Assembly (NCBI RefSeq): GCF_003583765.1
Contig: NZ_QXQA01000004.1
Coordinates: 1 to 64,000, forward strand
Length of the DNA: 64,000 nt
Origin: Paenibacillus nanensis
GTDB lineage: Bacteria; Bacillota; Bacilli; Paenibacillales; Paenibacillaceae
Direction of reading: 5' to 3'
The translations under genes and the position numbers were made by a program. Position 1 is the first letter of the stretch. Each line of letters begins with the position of its first letter. A model generated the notes under the pieces. It saw nothing but the letters and a program-made list of their open reading frames with translations. It had not been told where the DNA came from and did not search any database. Shown here one piece after another: positions 49,636 to 58,529 of this stretch.

Positions 49636-50967
49636 ATGTATCTGCATGGAACTAGCAAAATAAATGAAAAAGGCCACCTGGAAATCGGCGGCTGCGACGT
49701 AACCGACTTGGCGAAGGAGTTCGGCACGCCGTTATATATCGTTGACGAGACGCTCGTCCGTCAGCGCGCGAGAGAATACGTGGAAGCGTTCAAAGCGTCC
49801 GGCTTGAAATTCCAAGTCGCGTACGCGAGCAAAGCGTTCAGCGTAATGGCAATGTGCGCGATCGCGGAGCAAGAAGGCCTGTCCCTCGACGTCGTGTCAG
49901 ACGGCGAGTTGTATACGGCTCTGCAAGCGGGATTCCCGGTGGAGAGAATCCACTTCCACGGCAACAACAAAACGCCTGACGAGATCAATATGGCGCTCGA
50001 CGCGGGCATCGGATGCTTTGTCGTCGACAACTTCCACGAGCTCGCGCTGCTTAACGCGCTCGCAGGCGACAAGGGCAAGAAGGTGAATATCCTTCTCCGC
50101 ATTACGCCTGGCGTAGAAGCTCATACGCATGACTACATTTCGACGGGACAGCAGGATTCCAAGTTCGGCTTCGACCTGGGCAACGGCTCGGCTAAGAAGG
50201 CGATTCAGGAAGCGATGGATTTGTCGAACCTTAATATTCTCGGCGTGCATTCCCATATCGGATCGCAGATCTTCGAGGTGGAAGGCTTCCGCATGGCGGT
50301 TGACAAGGTAGCGGCTTTCGCCGTGTCCATCCGCGAAGAGCTAGGTCTGACATTTAAGGTAATCAACCTTGGCGGCGGCTTCGGCATCCGCTACGTAGAA
50401 GGCGACACGCCGCTGCCGATCAGCGATTATGTCGGCGCGATTACAGACGCAATCAAAACCAATTTTGCAAACGCGAATTACCCGCTGCCTGAAATTTGGG
50501 TAGAGCCTGGCCGCAGCATGGTCGGCGACGCGGGAACAACGCTGTACACAGTTGGGACAAGCAAGCATATCCCTGGCGTGCGCAAGTATATCGCCGTAGA
50601 CGGCGGTATGACCGATAACCCGCGTCCGGCGCTTTACCAATCCAAATATGAAGCGATTCTGGCGAACCGTGCGAACGAGAAAGCCGAAGAGACGGTATCC
50701 ATCGCGGGCAAATGCTGCGAGAGCGGCGACATGCTGATCTGGGATCTGGATCTGCCGAAAGCGGAAAGCGGCGATTTGCTGGCTGTATTCTGCACAGGCG
50801 CTTACAACTACGCGATGGCAAGCAACTATAACCGCATTCGCAGACCGGCGGTTGTCTTCGTGAAGGACGGCCAGGCCGACCTCGCGGTGAAGCGCGAATC
50901 GCTCGACAATATTGTATGCAACGACGTTATTCCGGCAAGACTGCAGAAATCGCCACTTGCGAAATAA
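49636..50967 (+). CDS. lysA: Diaminopimelate decarboxylase
   Basis: Makes L-lysine from meso-diaminopimelate with pyridoxal phosphate. The 443 residues show the PLP lysine in YASKAFSV (about residue 60), HFHGNNKTPDEI, GVHSHIGSQIFE, the glycine loop NLGGGFGIRY and the C-terminal CESGDML and GAYNYAMASNYN. It is separated from spoVAF by about 135 bases with a promoter-like -10. The order spoVAF-lysA-ppiB follows B. subtilis. Confidence 0.95.
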   Translation: MYLHGTSKINEKGHLEIGGCDVTDLAKEFGTPLYIVDETLVRQRAREYVEAFKASGLKFQVAYASKAFSVMAMCAIAEQEGLSLDVVSDGELYTALQAGFPVERIHFHGNNKTPDEINMALDAGIGCFVVDNFHELALLNALAGDKGKKVNILLRITPGVEAHTHDYISTGQQDSKFGFDLGNGSAKKAIQEAMDLSNLNILGVHSHIGSQIFEVEGFRMAVDKVAAFAVSIREELGLTFKVINLGGGFGIRYVEGDTPLPISDYVGAITDAIKTNFANANYPLPEIWVEPGRSMVGDAGTTLYTVGTSKHIPGVRKYIAVDGGMTDNPRPALYQSKYEAILANRANEKAEETVSIAGKCCESGDMLIWDLDLPKAESGDLLAVFCTGAYNYAMASNYNRIRRPAVVFVKDGQADLAVKRESLDNIVCNDVIPARLQKSPLAK

Positions 50968-51020
50968 GGGCAGAATTGGTAACGTAGTCTTATTCGGAAT
51001 AAAGAGAGGTAGATGTCACA

Positions 51021-51452
51021 ATGGCAAAACAAGCAAAAATTAAACTGGCGAACGGCGGCGAGGTTCAACTCGAGCTATTCGATAAAGATGCTCCGAACAC
51101 GGTCGCTAACTTCGAGAAGCTGGCGAATGAAGGTTTCTATAACGGTTTAAGCTTTCACCGTGTCATTCCTGGTTTCGTCGCGCAAGGCGGCTGCCCAATC
51201 GGCAACGGAACGGGTGGTCCAGGCTATACAATCAACTGCGAGATCAATCCGAACAAGCATGAGCGCGGCACGCTTGCAATGGCTCACGCCGGACGGAACA
51301 CAGGCGGAAGCCAGTTCTATATCTGCTACCAGCCGCAGCCGCATCTGGATGGCGGACATACCGTATTCGGCAAAGTGACGAAAGGCATGGAGTTTGTCGA
51401 TGCGCTTAAAGGCGGAGACAAAATGGAAAAAGTCGAAGTGTTCGAAGCCTAA
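51021..51452 (+). CDS. ppiB: Peptidyl-prolyl cis-trans isomerase, cyclophilin type
   Basis: Cytoplasmic cyclophilin that speeds proline isomerisation. The 143 residues keep the catalytic [13 protein letters not shown], the ring around [19 protein letters not shown] and the [18 protein letters not shown] substrate groove. There is no signal peptide. The start ATG 51021 follows a GAGAGGTAG site. It ends at a very strong terminator. Confidence 0.94.
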   Translation: MAKQAKIKLANGGEVQLELFDKDAPNTVANFEKLANEGFYNGLSFHRVIPGFVAQGGCPIGNGTGGPGYTINCEINPNKHERGTLAMAHAGRNTGGSQFYICYQPQPHLDGGHTVFGKVTKGMEFVDALKGGDKMEKVEVFEA

Positions 51453-51477
51453 GCTTGAGGTAACGAGACCGTAAGGG

Positions 51478-51525
51478 AAAATCCGTCAAAACCTTTGTTA
51501 GGCATTGGTTTTGGCGGATTTTTTG
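51478..51525 (+). terminator. Terminator of ppiB
   Basis: AAATCCGTCAAAACC (51478-51492) pairs with GGTTTTGGCGGATTT (51507-51521) with one G-U pair. The loop is 14 bases and the T-run reaches 51524. Confidence 0.9.
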
Positions 51526-51651
51526 TTAGCCGTCGATTATGCGTCGTAGGTATGTATGATGGAACCGGTAGTTTCGTAGATGCGGCGAAGTCCTTGCAAT
51601 TTTTTAGACGGAGTGGTAAGATTTCAACATCATATGACGTTTTATTCATGC

Positions 51652-51680
51652 TTTTAAGTATGAAAGTCACAACATATAGT
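51652..51680 (+). promoter_or_regulatory. Promoter of the riboflavin operon
   Basis: TATAGT at 51675-51680 with TTTTAA 17 bases upstream (51652-51657). Transcription would start near 51687, just before the riboswitch. Confidence 0.5.
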
Positions 51681-51693
51681 GTTAACAATTGAT

Positions 51694-51898
51694 GCTTTCC
51701 TTCGGGGCAGGGTGAAATTCCCAACCGGCGGTGATCGGGACGCAGCTTATGGGATTCAACTCATGATCTGTGCAATCCGTAAGTCCGTGACCCGGGCTAA
51801 TGAGCTCATGCGAGCAATAGCTCTTTGCGCGAATTGGAACGGTGGACCTGGTGCGAATCCGGGACCGACAGTATAGTCTGGATGGGAGAAGGAGAAGC
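51694..51898 (+). ncRNA. FMN riboswitch (RFN element)
   Basis: The classic conserved strings occur in order: GGGGCAGGGTGAAATTCCC and AACCGGCGGTGA near 51704-51734, AAGTCCGTGACCCG near 51780-51794, then GGTGGACCTGGTGCGAAT, CCGGGACCGACAGTATAGTC and TGGATGGGAGAAGG up to 51892. P1 is formed by GCTTTCCTTC (51694-51703) and GAAGGAGAAGC. One arm is enlarged (about 51797-51838). Binding of FMN is expected to shut off the rib operon through the terminator before ribD. Confidence 0.96.
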
Positions 51899-52136
51899 TT
51901 TGGCAACGCGCCGGCTATTGTCCGATTTATTTGTGCATAATTTCACAACTAGTCGGATGAATTGGCTTGTCACGCGCAAAATGTGTTTACGATCGCTTAC
52001 GTAGCGGTCTCTTTGGGATCGGCGAATATGGAACAGGCCTGCATTTACGCTTATTTTTCGCAAGCGTGAACGGTGAGGCTTCGATTTCATTTGCGCATCT
52101 CATGGTTTAACGCATGGCCTTAGACTCTCAATCTGC
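51899..52136 (+). other. Long riboswitch leader between aptamer and terminator
   Basis: About 240 bases with no gene. Two small hairpins are visible: GATCGCT/AGCGGTC (51991-52009) and ACGCTT/AAGCGT (52047-52067). In a simple FMN switch the terminator follows the aptamer closely, so this segment may hold the antiterminator arm or another structure. I could not fold it. Confidence 0.6.
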
Positions 52137-52175
52137 ACCCCCCGTCGGTAAAGCTTGCCGGTTGGGGGGTTTTTG
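52137..52175 (+). terminator. Riboswitch terminator directly before ribD
   Basis: ACCCCCC-GTCGG (52137-52148) pairs with CCGG-TT-GGGGGGT (52158-52170), followed by a T-run. The G-run at 52164-52169 is also the only ribosome-site-like sequence before the ribD ATG at 52179, so the hairpin may block translation as well. Confidence 0.85.
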
Positions 52176-52178
52176 ATT

Positions 52179-53297
52179 ATGCTGGACGTTTTGAATGACG
52201 AGTATTACATGTCACTAGCTCTAGAGATGGCAGCGAAAGCGGCCGGACAGACGGGTATAAATCCTGTTGTCGGCTGCGTGGTCGTGAAGGAGGGACGAAT
52301 CGTCGGGATCGGCACTCATTTGAAGCGGGGAGAAGGACATGCCGAGGTCCATGCGCTGAAGATGGCCGGGGCCGAGGCCGAAGGCGCGACCGTCTATGTC
52401 ACGCTGGAGCCGTGCAGCCATCATGGGAAGACGCCGCCATGCTGCGAACGGATCATAGAGGCCAAGGCATCCCGCGTCGTTGTAGCCGCCGCGGATCCGA
52501 ATCCTGTCGTCTCGGGACGAGGGATCGAACGTTTGCGGGAAAACGGGATAGTGGTGGATGTCGGCTTGCTTGCCGACAAAGCCCGGCTCATGAATGAAAA
52601 ATTCAACAAATATATCACTACGAAGCTGCCGTTCGTTACGTTGAAGACGGCAAGCACGCTTGACGGCAAGATTGCGGCGGAGACAGGGCACAGCAAATGG
52701 GTGACCGGCGCTGCCGCCCGCGAGCAGACGCATACGCTGCGCCATCAGCACGACGCGATTATGGTCGGAATCGGCACGGCGCTGGCTGACGACCCGATGC
52801 TGACGACGAGAGCCGTTGTTCCGGCAATTCATCCGGTGCGCATCATCGTCGACTCCAAGCTGCGGCTTCCGTTATCCGCGAAGGTTGTGACGGATCGCTC
52901 CGCTCCGACGATTGTTTTGACGACGCAAGGCTCGGATGAAGCGAAGAAACGGCAGCTTGAAGAGGCTGGCGTAACGGTCATTCCTTGCGGGGAAGGCGCC
53001 GAGGTCGACCTTCGCGCAGCGATGAAGGAGCTGGGCGGCCGCGAGATCGGCTCGATCCTGCTGGAAGGCGGCGGAAAGCTTAACGGGGCAATGCTGGATG
53101 CCGGACTAATCGATAAGATGGTTTTATTTTTTGCGCCGAAGCTGATCGGAGGCGATCAAGCGCCTGTAAGCTTCTCCTTCCCCGGCCGCCCCAAAATGTC
53201 GGACGCCATTGTGCTGGAGCATGTACAGGTCGAAATGGCGGGGGATGACATATGTGTTACCGGCTATCCTCGCTATGAAGCGCAGCATGACGGATAA
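52179..53297 (+). CDS. ribD: Riboflavin deaminase/reductase RibD
   Basis: Bifunctional enzyme for steps two and three of riboflavin synthesis: deamination, then NADPH-dependent reduction of the pyrimidine. The 372 residues have an N-terminal deaminase with zinc site GHAEVHA and PCSHHGKTPPC, and a C-terminal DHFR-like reductase (VTLKTASTLDGKIA, LLEGGGKLNGAML). ATG 52179 is just after the terminator; the G-run in its stem is the likely ribosome site. First gene of the FMN-controlled operon. Confidence 0.94.
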   Translation: MLDVLNDEYYMSLALEMAAKAAGQTGINPVVGCVVVKEGRIVGIGTHLKRGEGHAEVHALKMAGAEAEGATVYVTLEPCSHHGKTPPCCERIIEAKASRVVVAAADPNPVVSGRGIERLRENGIVVDVGLLADKARLMNEKFNKYITTKLPFVTLKTASTLDGKIAAETGHSKWVTGAAAREQTHTLRHQHDAIMVGIGTALADDPMLTTRAVVPAIHPVRIIVDSKLRLPLSAKVVTDRSAPTIVLTTQGSDEAKKRQLEEAGVTVIPCGEGAEVDLRAAMKELGGREIGSILLEGGGKLNGAMLDAGLIDKMVLFFAPKLIGGDQAPVSFSFPGRPKMSDAIVLEHVQVEMAGDDICVTGYPRYEAQHDG

Positions 53298-53315
53298 ACA
53301 AAAGGAGTGGGAATC

Positions 53316-53981
53316 ATGTTTACCGGATTAGTAGAAGAGATCGGCCAGATCAAATCGGTTGTCAAGCAAGGAGAAGCGATGGTCATGACGATCGGCGCCG
53401 GGATCGTGACGCAGGACGTCAAGCTTGGGGACAGCATATCGGTTAACGGCGTCTGTTTAACGGTTACGTCGTTTGACCGCTCTTCGTTCTCCGTCGACGT
53501 CATGCCGGAAACGTTCCGGCGCTCCAGCCTTCACCGGCTGAAGCCGGGGGAGGCGGTTAATCTGGAGCGCGCAATGCAGGCCGGCGCTAGATTCGGCGGT
53601 CATATCGTCCAAGGGCATGTTGACGGCACAGGCGCGGTCATCTCGCGCCAATCGGATGCGAACGCGGTCGTATTCCGGATTCGCCTGGACGATCCGGGAC
53701 AGCTGAAATACATTATCCCGAAAGGCTCCATTACGGTCGACGGCATCAGTCTTACAGTCGTCGACACAAGCGATGACGGCTTTACCGTCTCGATCATTCC
53801 GCATACGCTGGCCGAAACCGCGCTTCAGCACAAGCAGGCCGGCGCGGTTGTCAATATCGAAACGGATATTATCGGCAAATATGTCGATCATTTGCTTCGT
53901 TTCAGACAACCGGACGCGTCTCAGAGGAGCAGCGGCTCCAAGCTTTCGACCGCCTATTTGGCCGAGCACGGCTTTCTTTAA
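53316..53981 (+). CDS. ribE: Riboflavin synthase (alpha chain)
   Basis: Dismutates two lumazines to riboflavin and a pyrimidine. The 221 residues are two lumazine-binding repeats, opening with MFTGLVEEIGQI, each containing a GxSxxVxGxCLTV-type segment (GDSISVNGVCLTV; GSITVDGISLTVV) and HIVQGHVDGTG. ATG 53316 follows AAAGGAGTGG. The C-terminal tail after about residue 195 is slightly extended. Confidence 0.94.
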   Translation: MFTGLVEEIGQIKSVVKQGEAMVMTIGAGIVTQDVKLGDSISVNGVCLTVTSFDRSSFSVDVMPETFRRSSLHRLKPGEAVNLERAMQAGARFGGHIVQGHVDGTGAVISRQSDANAVVFRIRLDDPGQLKYIIPKGSITVDGISLTVVDTSDDGFTVSIIPHTLAETALQHKQAGAVVNIETDIIGKYVDHLLRFRQPDASQRSSGSKLSTAYLAEHGFL

Positions 53982-54015
53982 AAGATAGATAAAAGGAAAC
54001 AGGGAGGGAAACGAA

Positions 54016-55263
54016 ATGAATAACGAGCAATACGTATTCGATTCGATTGAAGAAGCGGTCCACGATCTAAAGCAAGGCCGTCCTATCATCGTTGTTGACG
54101 ACGAAGACCGGGAGAACGAAGGGGATTTGATCGCCCTTGCGGAGACGGCGACGCCGGATGTAATCAATTTCATGATAACCGAAGCGAGAGGTCTTGTATG
54201 CGCGCCGATTACTCAGGAACGAGCGGAGGAGCTTGACCTGCCGCCGATGGTGGCGCACAATACGGATTATCACGGCACTGCGTTTACGGTATCGGTCGAC
54301 CATGTATCGACCACAACCGGCATATCCGCGTACGAGCGTTCGCTTACCGTTAAAGCCTTAATCGACCCGGAAGCGAAAGCCTCCGATTTCCGCAGACCGG
54401 GCCACATCTTCCCGCTGATCGCCAAGGCTGGCGGCGTATTGCGCCGGGCAGGCCATACGGAAGCGGCAATCGACCTCGCCCACTTGGCCGGCTCAAAGCC
54501 TGCGGCGGTTATTTGCGAGATTATAAAAGAAGACGGGACCATGGCAAGATTGCCGGATTTGGCCGAATTTAAAGCGAAGCATGGGCTGAAGCTCATTACC
54601 ATTCAAGATCTGATTCGCTACCGCAACGCGAAGGAGAAGCTGGTAGAACGGGCGGTAGACGTAAAGATGCCGACCGACTTCGGACAGTTCCGCGCGGTCG
54701 CCTATACGAACCAAGTCGACCAGAAAGAGCATGTGGCTCTTGTCAAAGGCGAGATCAAGCCGGATGTGCCGACGCTTGTGCGCGTTCATTCGGAATGCTT
54801 GACCGGCGATGTGTTCCACTCTCACCGCTGCGACTGCGGACCGCAGCTTGCGGCGGCGCTGAAGCAAATCGACGAGGCGGGCAGCGGCGTTCTGTTATAT
54901 ATGAGACAAGAAGGCCGGGGCATCGGGCTTATTAACAAATTGAAAGCTTATGAGCTGCAGGAGCAGGGATTCGACACGGTTGAGGCGAATATAAAGCTAG
55001 GATTTGCTCCGGATTTGCGGGAATATGGCATAGGCGCTCAAATTTTGAAAGATCTTGGCGTTTCGAAGATGCGCCTGCTTACGAACAACCCCCGTAAAAT
55101 TAAAGGGCTTGAAGGCTATGGCTTAGAAGTCGTGGAACGGGTTCCGATTCAAATGGAAGCGAATGAAAGCAACCGCAACTATCTCCGCACAAAACAAGCG
55201 AAGCTCGGACATATGCTCCGTATCGACGGGATCGAGCAGGGCGCGGCTCCGAAGCAAGATTAA
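54016..55263 (+). CDS. ribBA: Bifunctional DHBP synthase/GTP cyclohydrolase II
   Basis: Makes both riboflavin precursors: 3,4-dihydroxy-2-butanone-4-phosphate from ribulose-5-phosphate and the pyrimidine from GTP. The 415 residues have the N-terminal half with [12 protein letters not shown] and the C-terminal half with the zinc-cysteine motif [20 protein letters not shown] and [16 protein letters not shown]. The ribosome site is GGGAGG. B. subtilis calls it ribA. Confidence 0.95.
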   Translation: MNNEQYVFDSIEEAVHDLKQGRPIIVVDDEDRENEGDLIALAETATPDVINFMITEARGLVCAPITQERAEELDLPPMVAHNTDYHGTAFTVSVDHVSTTTGISAYERSLTVKALIDPEAKASDFRRPGHIFPLIAKAGGVLRRAGHTEAAIDLAHLAGSKPAAVICEIIKEDGTMARLPDLAEFKAKHGLKLITIQDLIRYRNAKEKLVERAVDVKMPTDFGQFRAVAYTNQVDQKEHVALVKGEIKPDVPTLVRVHSECLTGDVFHSHRCDCGPQLAAALKQIDEAGSGVLLYMRQEGRGIGLINKLKAYELQEQGFDTVEANIKLGFAPDLREYGIGAQILKDLGVSKMRLLTNNPRKIKGLEGYGLEVVERVPIQMEANESNRNYLRTKQAKLGHMLRIDGIEQGAAPKQD

Positions 55264-55303
55264 TAACTAAAAAACGATAACAAGTAGAAAGGAAGTTTAC
55301 GAG

Positions 55304-55774
55304 ATGACAAAATTTTATGAGGGACATTTAGTATCCGAAGGTTTAAAATATGGGGTTGTTGTAGGCCGTTTCAACGAGTTTATTTCGAGCAAGCTGCTTG
55401 GCGGCGCGCTGGACGCGTTTAAACGTCACGGCGCTGCGGAATCCGATGTTGAGGTTGCGTGGGTGCCGGGGGCGTTCGAAATTCCTCTGATCGCTCAAAA
55501 AATGGCGGAAAGCGGCAAATATGACGCGGTGATTACGCTTGGCGCGGTCATTAGAGGCGCAACTCCGCATTTCGATTATGTGTGCAATGAAGCGGCAAAA
55601 GGCGTCGCGGCAGTCGGGCTGAAAACGGGCGTGCCTACGATCTTTGGCGTGCTGACCGTTGATTCGATTGAGCAGGCGATCGAGCGCGCGGGAACGAAAG
55701 CGGGCAATAAAGGATACGAGGCTGCGGTAACCGCAATCGAAATGGCTAATTTGACGAAGCAGCTTCAAGGGTAA
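55304..55774 (+). CDS. ribH: 6,7-dimethyl-8-ribityllumazine synthase
   Basis: Condenses the products of RibBA and RibD to lumazine, the substrate of RibE; it often forms a 60-mer shell in Bacilli. The 156 residues show [43 protein letters not shown] (with the catalytic His) and [19 protein letters not shown]. The ATG at 55304 follows AAAGGAAG. ribT of B. subtilis is absent, and scpA follows after about 30 bases. Confidence 0.95.
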   Translation: MTKFYEGHLVSEGLKYGVVVGRFNEFISSKLLGGALDAFKRHGAAESDVEVAWVPGAFEIPLIAQKMAESGKYDAVITLGAVIRGATPHFDYVCNEAAKGVAAVGLKTGVPTIFGVLTVDSIEQAIERAGTKAGNKGYEAAVTAIEMANLTKQLQG

Positions 55775-55805
55775 CGATGAGCTGAAATGCGGGAGGTCGC
55801 GATAA

Positions 55806-56585
55806 GTGTCTGTGCTTTACAAGCTTGAAGCATTCGAAGGTCCGCTCGACCTGTTGCTTCATCTGATCGATAAGGCTGAAATCGATATACACGAAGTGTC
55901 GATCAGCGAAATAACGGTTCAATATATGGAATATTTGGACGCGATGAAAGAGCTGGAGCTCGATGTTACAAGCGAATTTCTCGTAATGGCGGCAACGCTT
56001 CTTGCCATTAAGAGCTATCAGCTCTTACCGAAACCTCCCGTCATCGAGGATCATTTCGACGAATGGGAGGATGAAGGCTTTGATCCGCGCGATGAACTGA
56101 TTCAAAAGCTCGTCGAATACCGCAAGTTTAAGCAGATTGCGGAGCAGCTTCGCGAGAAGGAAATCGAGCGGAGCCTTGTATTCTCCCGAGAGCCTGAGGA
56201 TTTGACTCCTTATCAGAAGGAAGAGAAGGTTAACCCTGTCGAAGGGTTGCATGTATCGGATCTTATTACCGCATTCCAGAAAGCTCTGAGACGCGCAGCG
56301 AGGCGGAACATGATCGCCACGGTCCAGCGGGATGAAATATCGGTTAAGGACCGGATTCGGGACATCGTCGACGTGCTCCGGCAATATGAGACAGTGCGAT
56401 TCTCTAAGCTGATTCGGGAAAATATGGAACGGCACGAAATCGTCGTCACCTTTCTTGCGATACTGGAGCTCATGAAGATGAAGCATATCAGGTGCTTCCA
56501 GCATTCGTTATTTGACGATATCGTCATCCATTGGAGGGGAGAACTCGACGAAGATGGACTATCAGAAATTGAAGTCGATTATTGA
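55806..56585 (+). CDS. scpA: Segregation and condensation protein A
   Basis: Kleisin that links SMC heads and ScpB in chromosome organisation. The 259 residues have the N-terminal kleisin pattern LEAFEGPLDLLLHLIDKAEI, an acidic middle and the C-terminal winged helix (VTFLAILELMKMKHIRCFQ). Start GTG 55806 follows GGGAGG. It overlaps scpB by 32 bases. Confidence 0.94.
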   Translation: MSVLYKLEAFEGPLDLLLHLIDKAEIDIHEVSISEITVQYMEYLDAMKELELDVTSEFLVMAATLLAIKSYQLLPKPPVIEDHFDEWEDEGFDPRDELIQKLVEYRKFKQIAEQLREKEIERSLVFSREPEDLTPYQKEEKVNPVEGLHVSDLITAFQKALRRAARRNMIATVQRDEISVKDRIRDIVDVLRQYETVRFSKLIRENMERHEIVVTFLAILELMKMKHIRCFQHSLFDDIVIHWRGELDEDGLSEIEVDY

Positions 56586-57156
56586 GGGACTTCTGTTTAT
56601 GGCCGGGGATGAAGGGCTTACGAAACGCCAGCTGGGCGATATTTTGCAGCTGGATGCTGACTTTGCGGCTGAGCTGGTCTATGATTTGCAGAGAGACTTG
56701 GAGCGCGAGGAACGAGGCGTTCAAATTGCGGAAGTCGCTTCCGCCTACAGAATGACAACGCATCCCGACCATGCTCCTTATTTCGAACGGATGGCCTATA
56801 CGCCAACGAGGGCGCAGCTTTCCCAAGCGGCGCTTGAGACGCTATCGATCGTTGCCTACCGGCAGCCAATTACGAGGATCGATATTGAGGAGATCCGCGG
56901 GGTGAAATGCGATCGGGCGATTCAATCGCTTGTCTCCAAAGATTTGATTGAAGAGGTTGGCCGCGCGGAAGCGATCGGCAGACCGATCCTTTATGGAACG
57001 ACGAAAGCGTTCCTGGATTATTTCGGATTAGCCTCCATTCGGGATTTGCCGGAGCCGAAGCATGTAGATGTTGAGGATGCGCTGGATGAGCAGACACAGG
57101 CGCTGTTCGAGCGTCTGGACGGCAGGCAGATGACGATTGACGAACTGAAAGAATGA
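56554..57156 (+). CDS. scpB: Segregation and condensation protein B
   Basis: Dimeric winged-helix partner of ScpA in the SMC complex. The 200 residues show LKSIIEGLLFMAGDEGLT, LSQAALETLSIVAYRQPITR and IRGVKCDRAIQSL, then GRPILYGTTKAFLDYFGL. ATG 56554 lies inside scpA; a GGAGGGGAG site is 12 bases upstream. The overlap implies coupled translation. Confidence 0.94.
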   Translation: MDYQKLKSIIEGLLFMAGDEGLTKRQLGDILQLDADFAAELVYDLQRDLEREERGVQIAEVASAYRMTTHPDHAPYFERMAYTPTRAQLSQAALETLSIVAYRQPITRIDIEEIRGVKCDRAIQSLVSKDLIEEVGRAEAIGRPILYGTTKAFLDYFGLASIRDLPEPKHVDVEDALDEQTQALFERLDGRQMTIDELKE

Positions 57157-57213
57157 GATTTCGCCGCCAGGTCATACTATATTCAACCTAATTAAGGGAA
57201 CGGAGGAAGCGTA

Positions 57214-57903
57214 ATGCCCGGTTACCCCTACGGTTGGATTATGGCCGGCGGTTTCTTTTTTTTGCTAGTCATCGCGCTTGCTATAGCGTCTCCCGTCGTC
57301 ATTAAGGGATATGCGAAGCGAGTCGGCGAAAACGATGTTGCGGAGCTAAGGGTTAAGGCGTTGTACGGGCTAATCCGGTTCCGTTACAAGATCCCGATTG
57401 TAAAGTGGAAGGGCTTATCGTTAAAAGTGGAAGAGCAGGTGAAAGCGACGAATGCCGGAATCGACACTTGGGAACAATTTGAGAATGAGATCAATAAAGA
57501 AAAAGTCGAGCGGGCAATCGATAAATACAAGCAGATCTTGCATTTGACGCGCGATTTGAAGGGCTGGGCAAAAGATACTTTGTCGCGCGTCGAATTGATC
57601 CAGTGGAACTGGACAACCTCGCTCGGTACAGGCGATGCCATGTGGACGGCAATGGCGACGGGAGCGGTATGGTCCATTAAAACATCGATACTCGGGCTTA
57701 TCTCGCAAATGGTTCAGCTAAAAAGCCATCCCGCTATGTCGGTCGAGCCAGATTACAAGCATCCTTCATTTACAACGGAGTGGTCGTGCATAGCTCAAAT
57801 CCGCTTCGGTTATGCTATCCTTGCCGGACTGCAGTTATTAGCTCGCATGAAGAAATGGAAGGGAGGCATTAAAACATGGCAGAACATCCTATTCAGGGCC
57901 TAA
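57214..57903 (+). CDS. DUF2953 protein (YtfI-like)
   Basis: A 229-residue protein with one N-terminal membrane helix (IMAGGFFFLLVIALAIASPVV) and a soluble rest with IRFRYKIPIVKW and FTTEWSCIAQIRFGYAIL. It matches DUF2953, whose B. subtilis member YtfI pairs with YtfJ, as here. Function unknown, probably spore-related by company. The ribosome site is GGAGGAAG. It overlaps ytfJ by 28 bases. Confidence 0.8.
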   Translation: MPGYPYGWIMAGGFFFLLVIALAIASPVVIKGYAKRVGENDVAELRVKALYGLIRFRYKIPIVKWKGLSLKVEEQVKATNAGIDTWEQFENEINKEKVERAIDKYKQILHLTRDLKGWAKDTLSRVELIQWNWTTSLGTGDAMWTAMATGAVWSIKTSILGLISQMVQLKSHPAMSVEPDYKHPSFTTEWSCIAQIRFGYAILAGLQLLARMKKWKGGIKTWQNILFRA

Positions 57904-58364
57904 TGCAAACCGCTATGGAAAACATTAAAGAAATGGTTGATGTGAACACGATCGTCGGCGATCCGGTACAAACGCCTGACGGCAGCGTGATTATGCCGAT
58001 ATCGAAGGTCGGCTTCGGTTTTGTCGCTGGCGGAAGCGATATCCGCATGAATGAAGAAGGTTCCAGCTCCGGCGCATCTACGGATATGCATAATGCTTCT
58101 GTCGCATTGCCGTTCGGCGGCGGCAGCGGCGGCGGCGTATCGATTACCCCGATTGCTTTCTTGGTGGTAGGTACGCATGGCGTGAAGATTGTACCGCTCG
58201 ATAACCAAACCCATCTGATGGAAAGAGTCATTGATTCTGCGCCAAAAGTGTTTGACAAGATCCAATCCATGATGAACAAATCCTCCGGCGGTTCCGACTT
58301 TACGGAGACGACGACGACAACGATCATTGACGGTACCGTTGCCAGCGAAACGCAGAAGCAATAG
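57876..58364 (+). CDS. ytfJ: GerW-family spore protein YtfJ
   Basis: A 162-residue sporulation protein of the GerW/YtfJ family; GerW is needed for normal lysozyme-type germination steps in Streptomyces and for some germination in Bacillus. Seen are the N-terminal helix IQGLMQTAMENIKEMVDVNT, PISKVGFGFVAGG, and a glycine-rich stretch PFGGGSGGGVSITPIAFLV. The ATG at 57876 is inside the DUF2953 gene, after GGGAGG. A strong terminator follows. Confidence 0.87.
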   Translation: MAEHPIQGLMQTAMENIKEMVDVNTIVGDPVQTPDGSVIMPISKVGFGFVAGGSDIRMNEEGSSSGASTDMHNASVALPFGGGSGGGVSITPIAFLVVGTHGVKIVPLDNQTHLMERVIDSAPKVFDKIQSMMNKSSGGSDFTETTTTTIIDGTVASETQKQ

Positions 58365-58379
58365 CGTTACCTCTTTCCT

Positions 58380-58407
58380 AACTGCCCGAGAGGGCAGTTT
58401 TTTTTCA
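58380..58407 (+). terminator. Terminator after ytfJ
   Basis: AACTGCCC (58380-58387), loop GAGA, GGGCAGTT (58392-58399), then a T-run that extends to 58405. Confidence 0.92.
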
Positions 58408-58529
58408 TTTATTTGCAGGAATCGGCTCGTCTACCTTTCCCCGTACAAGCATATACTAAAGCAAGTGTTTGTTTGTGCATGACGACGCACCAACCGATGA
58501 CATTACACCGAGAGGAGTCGTGAACCATC

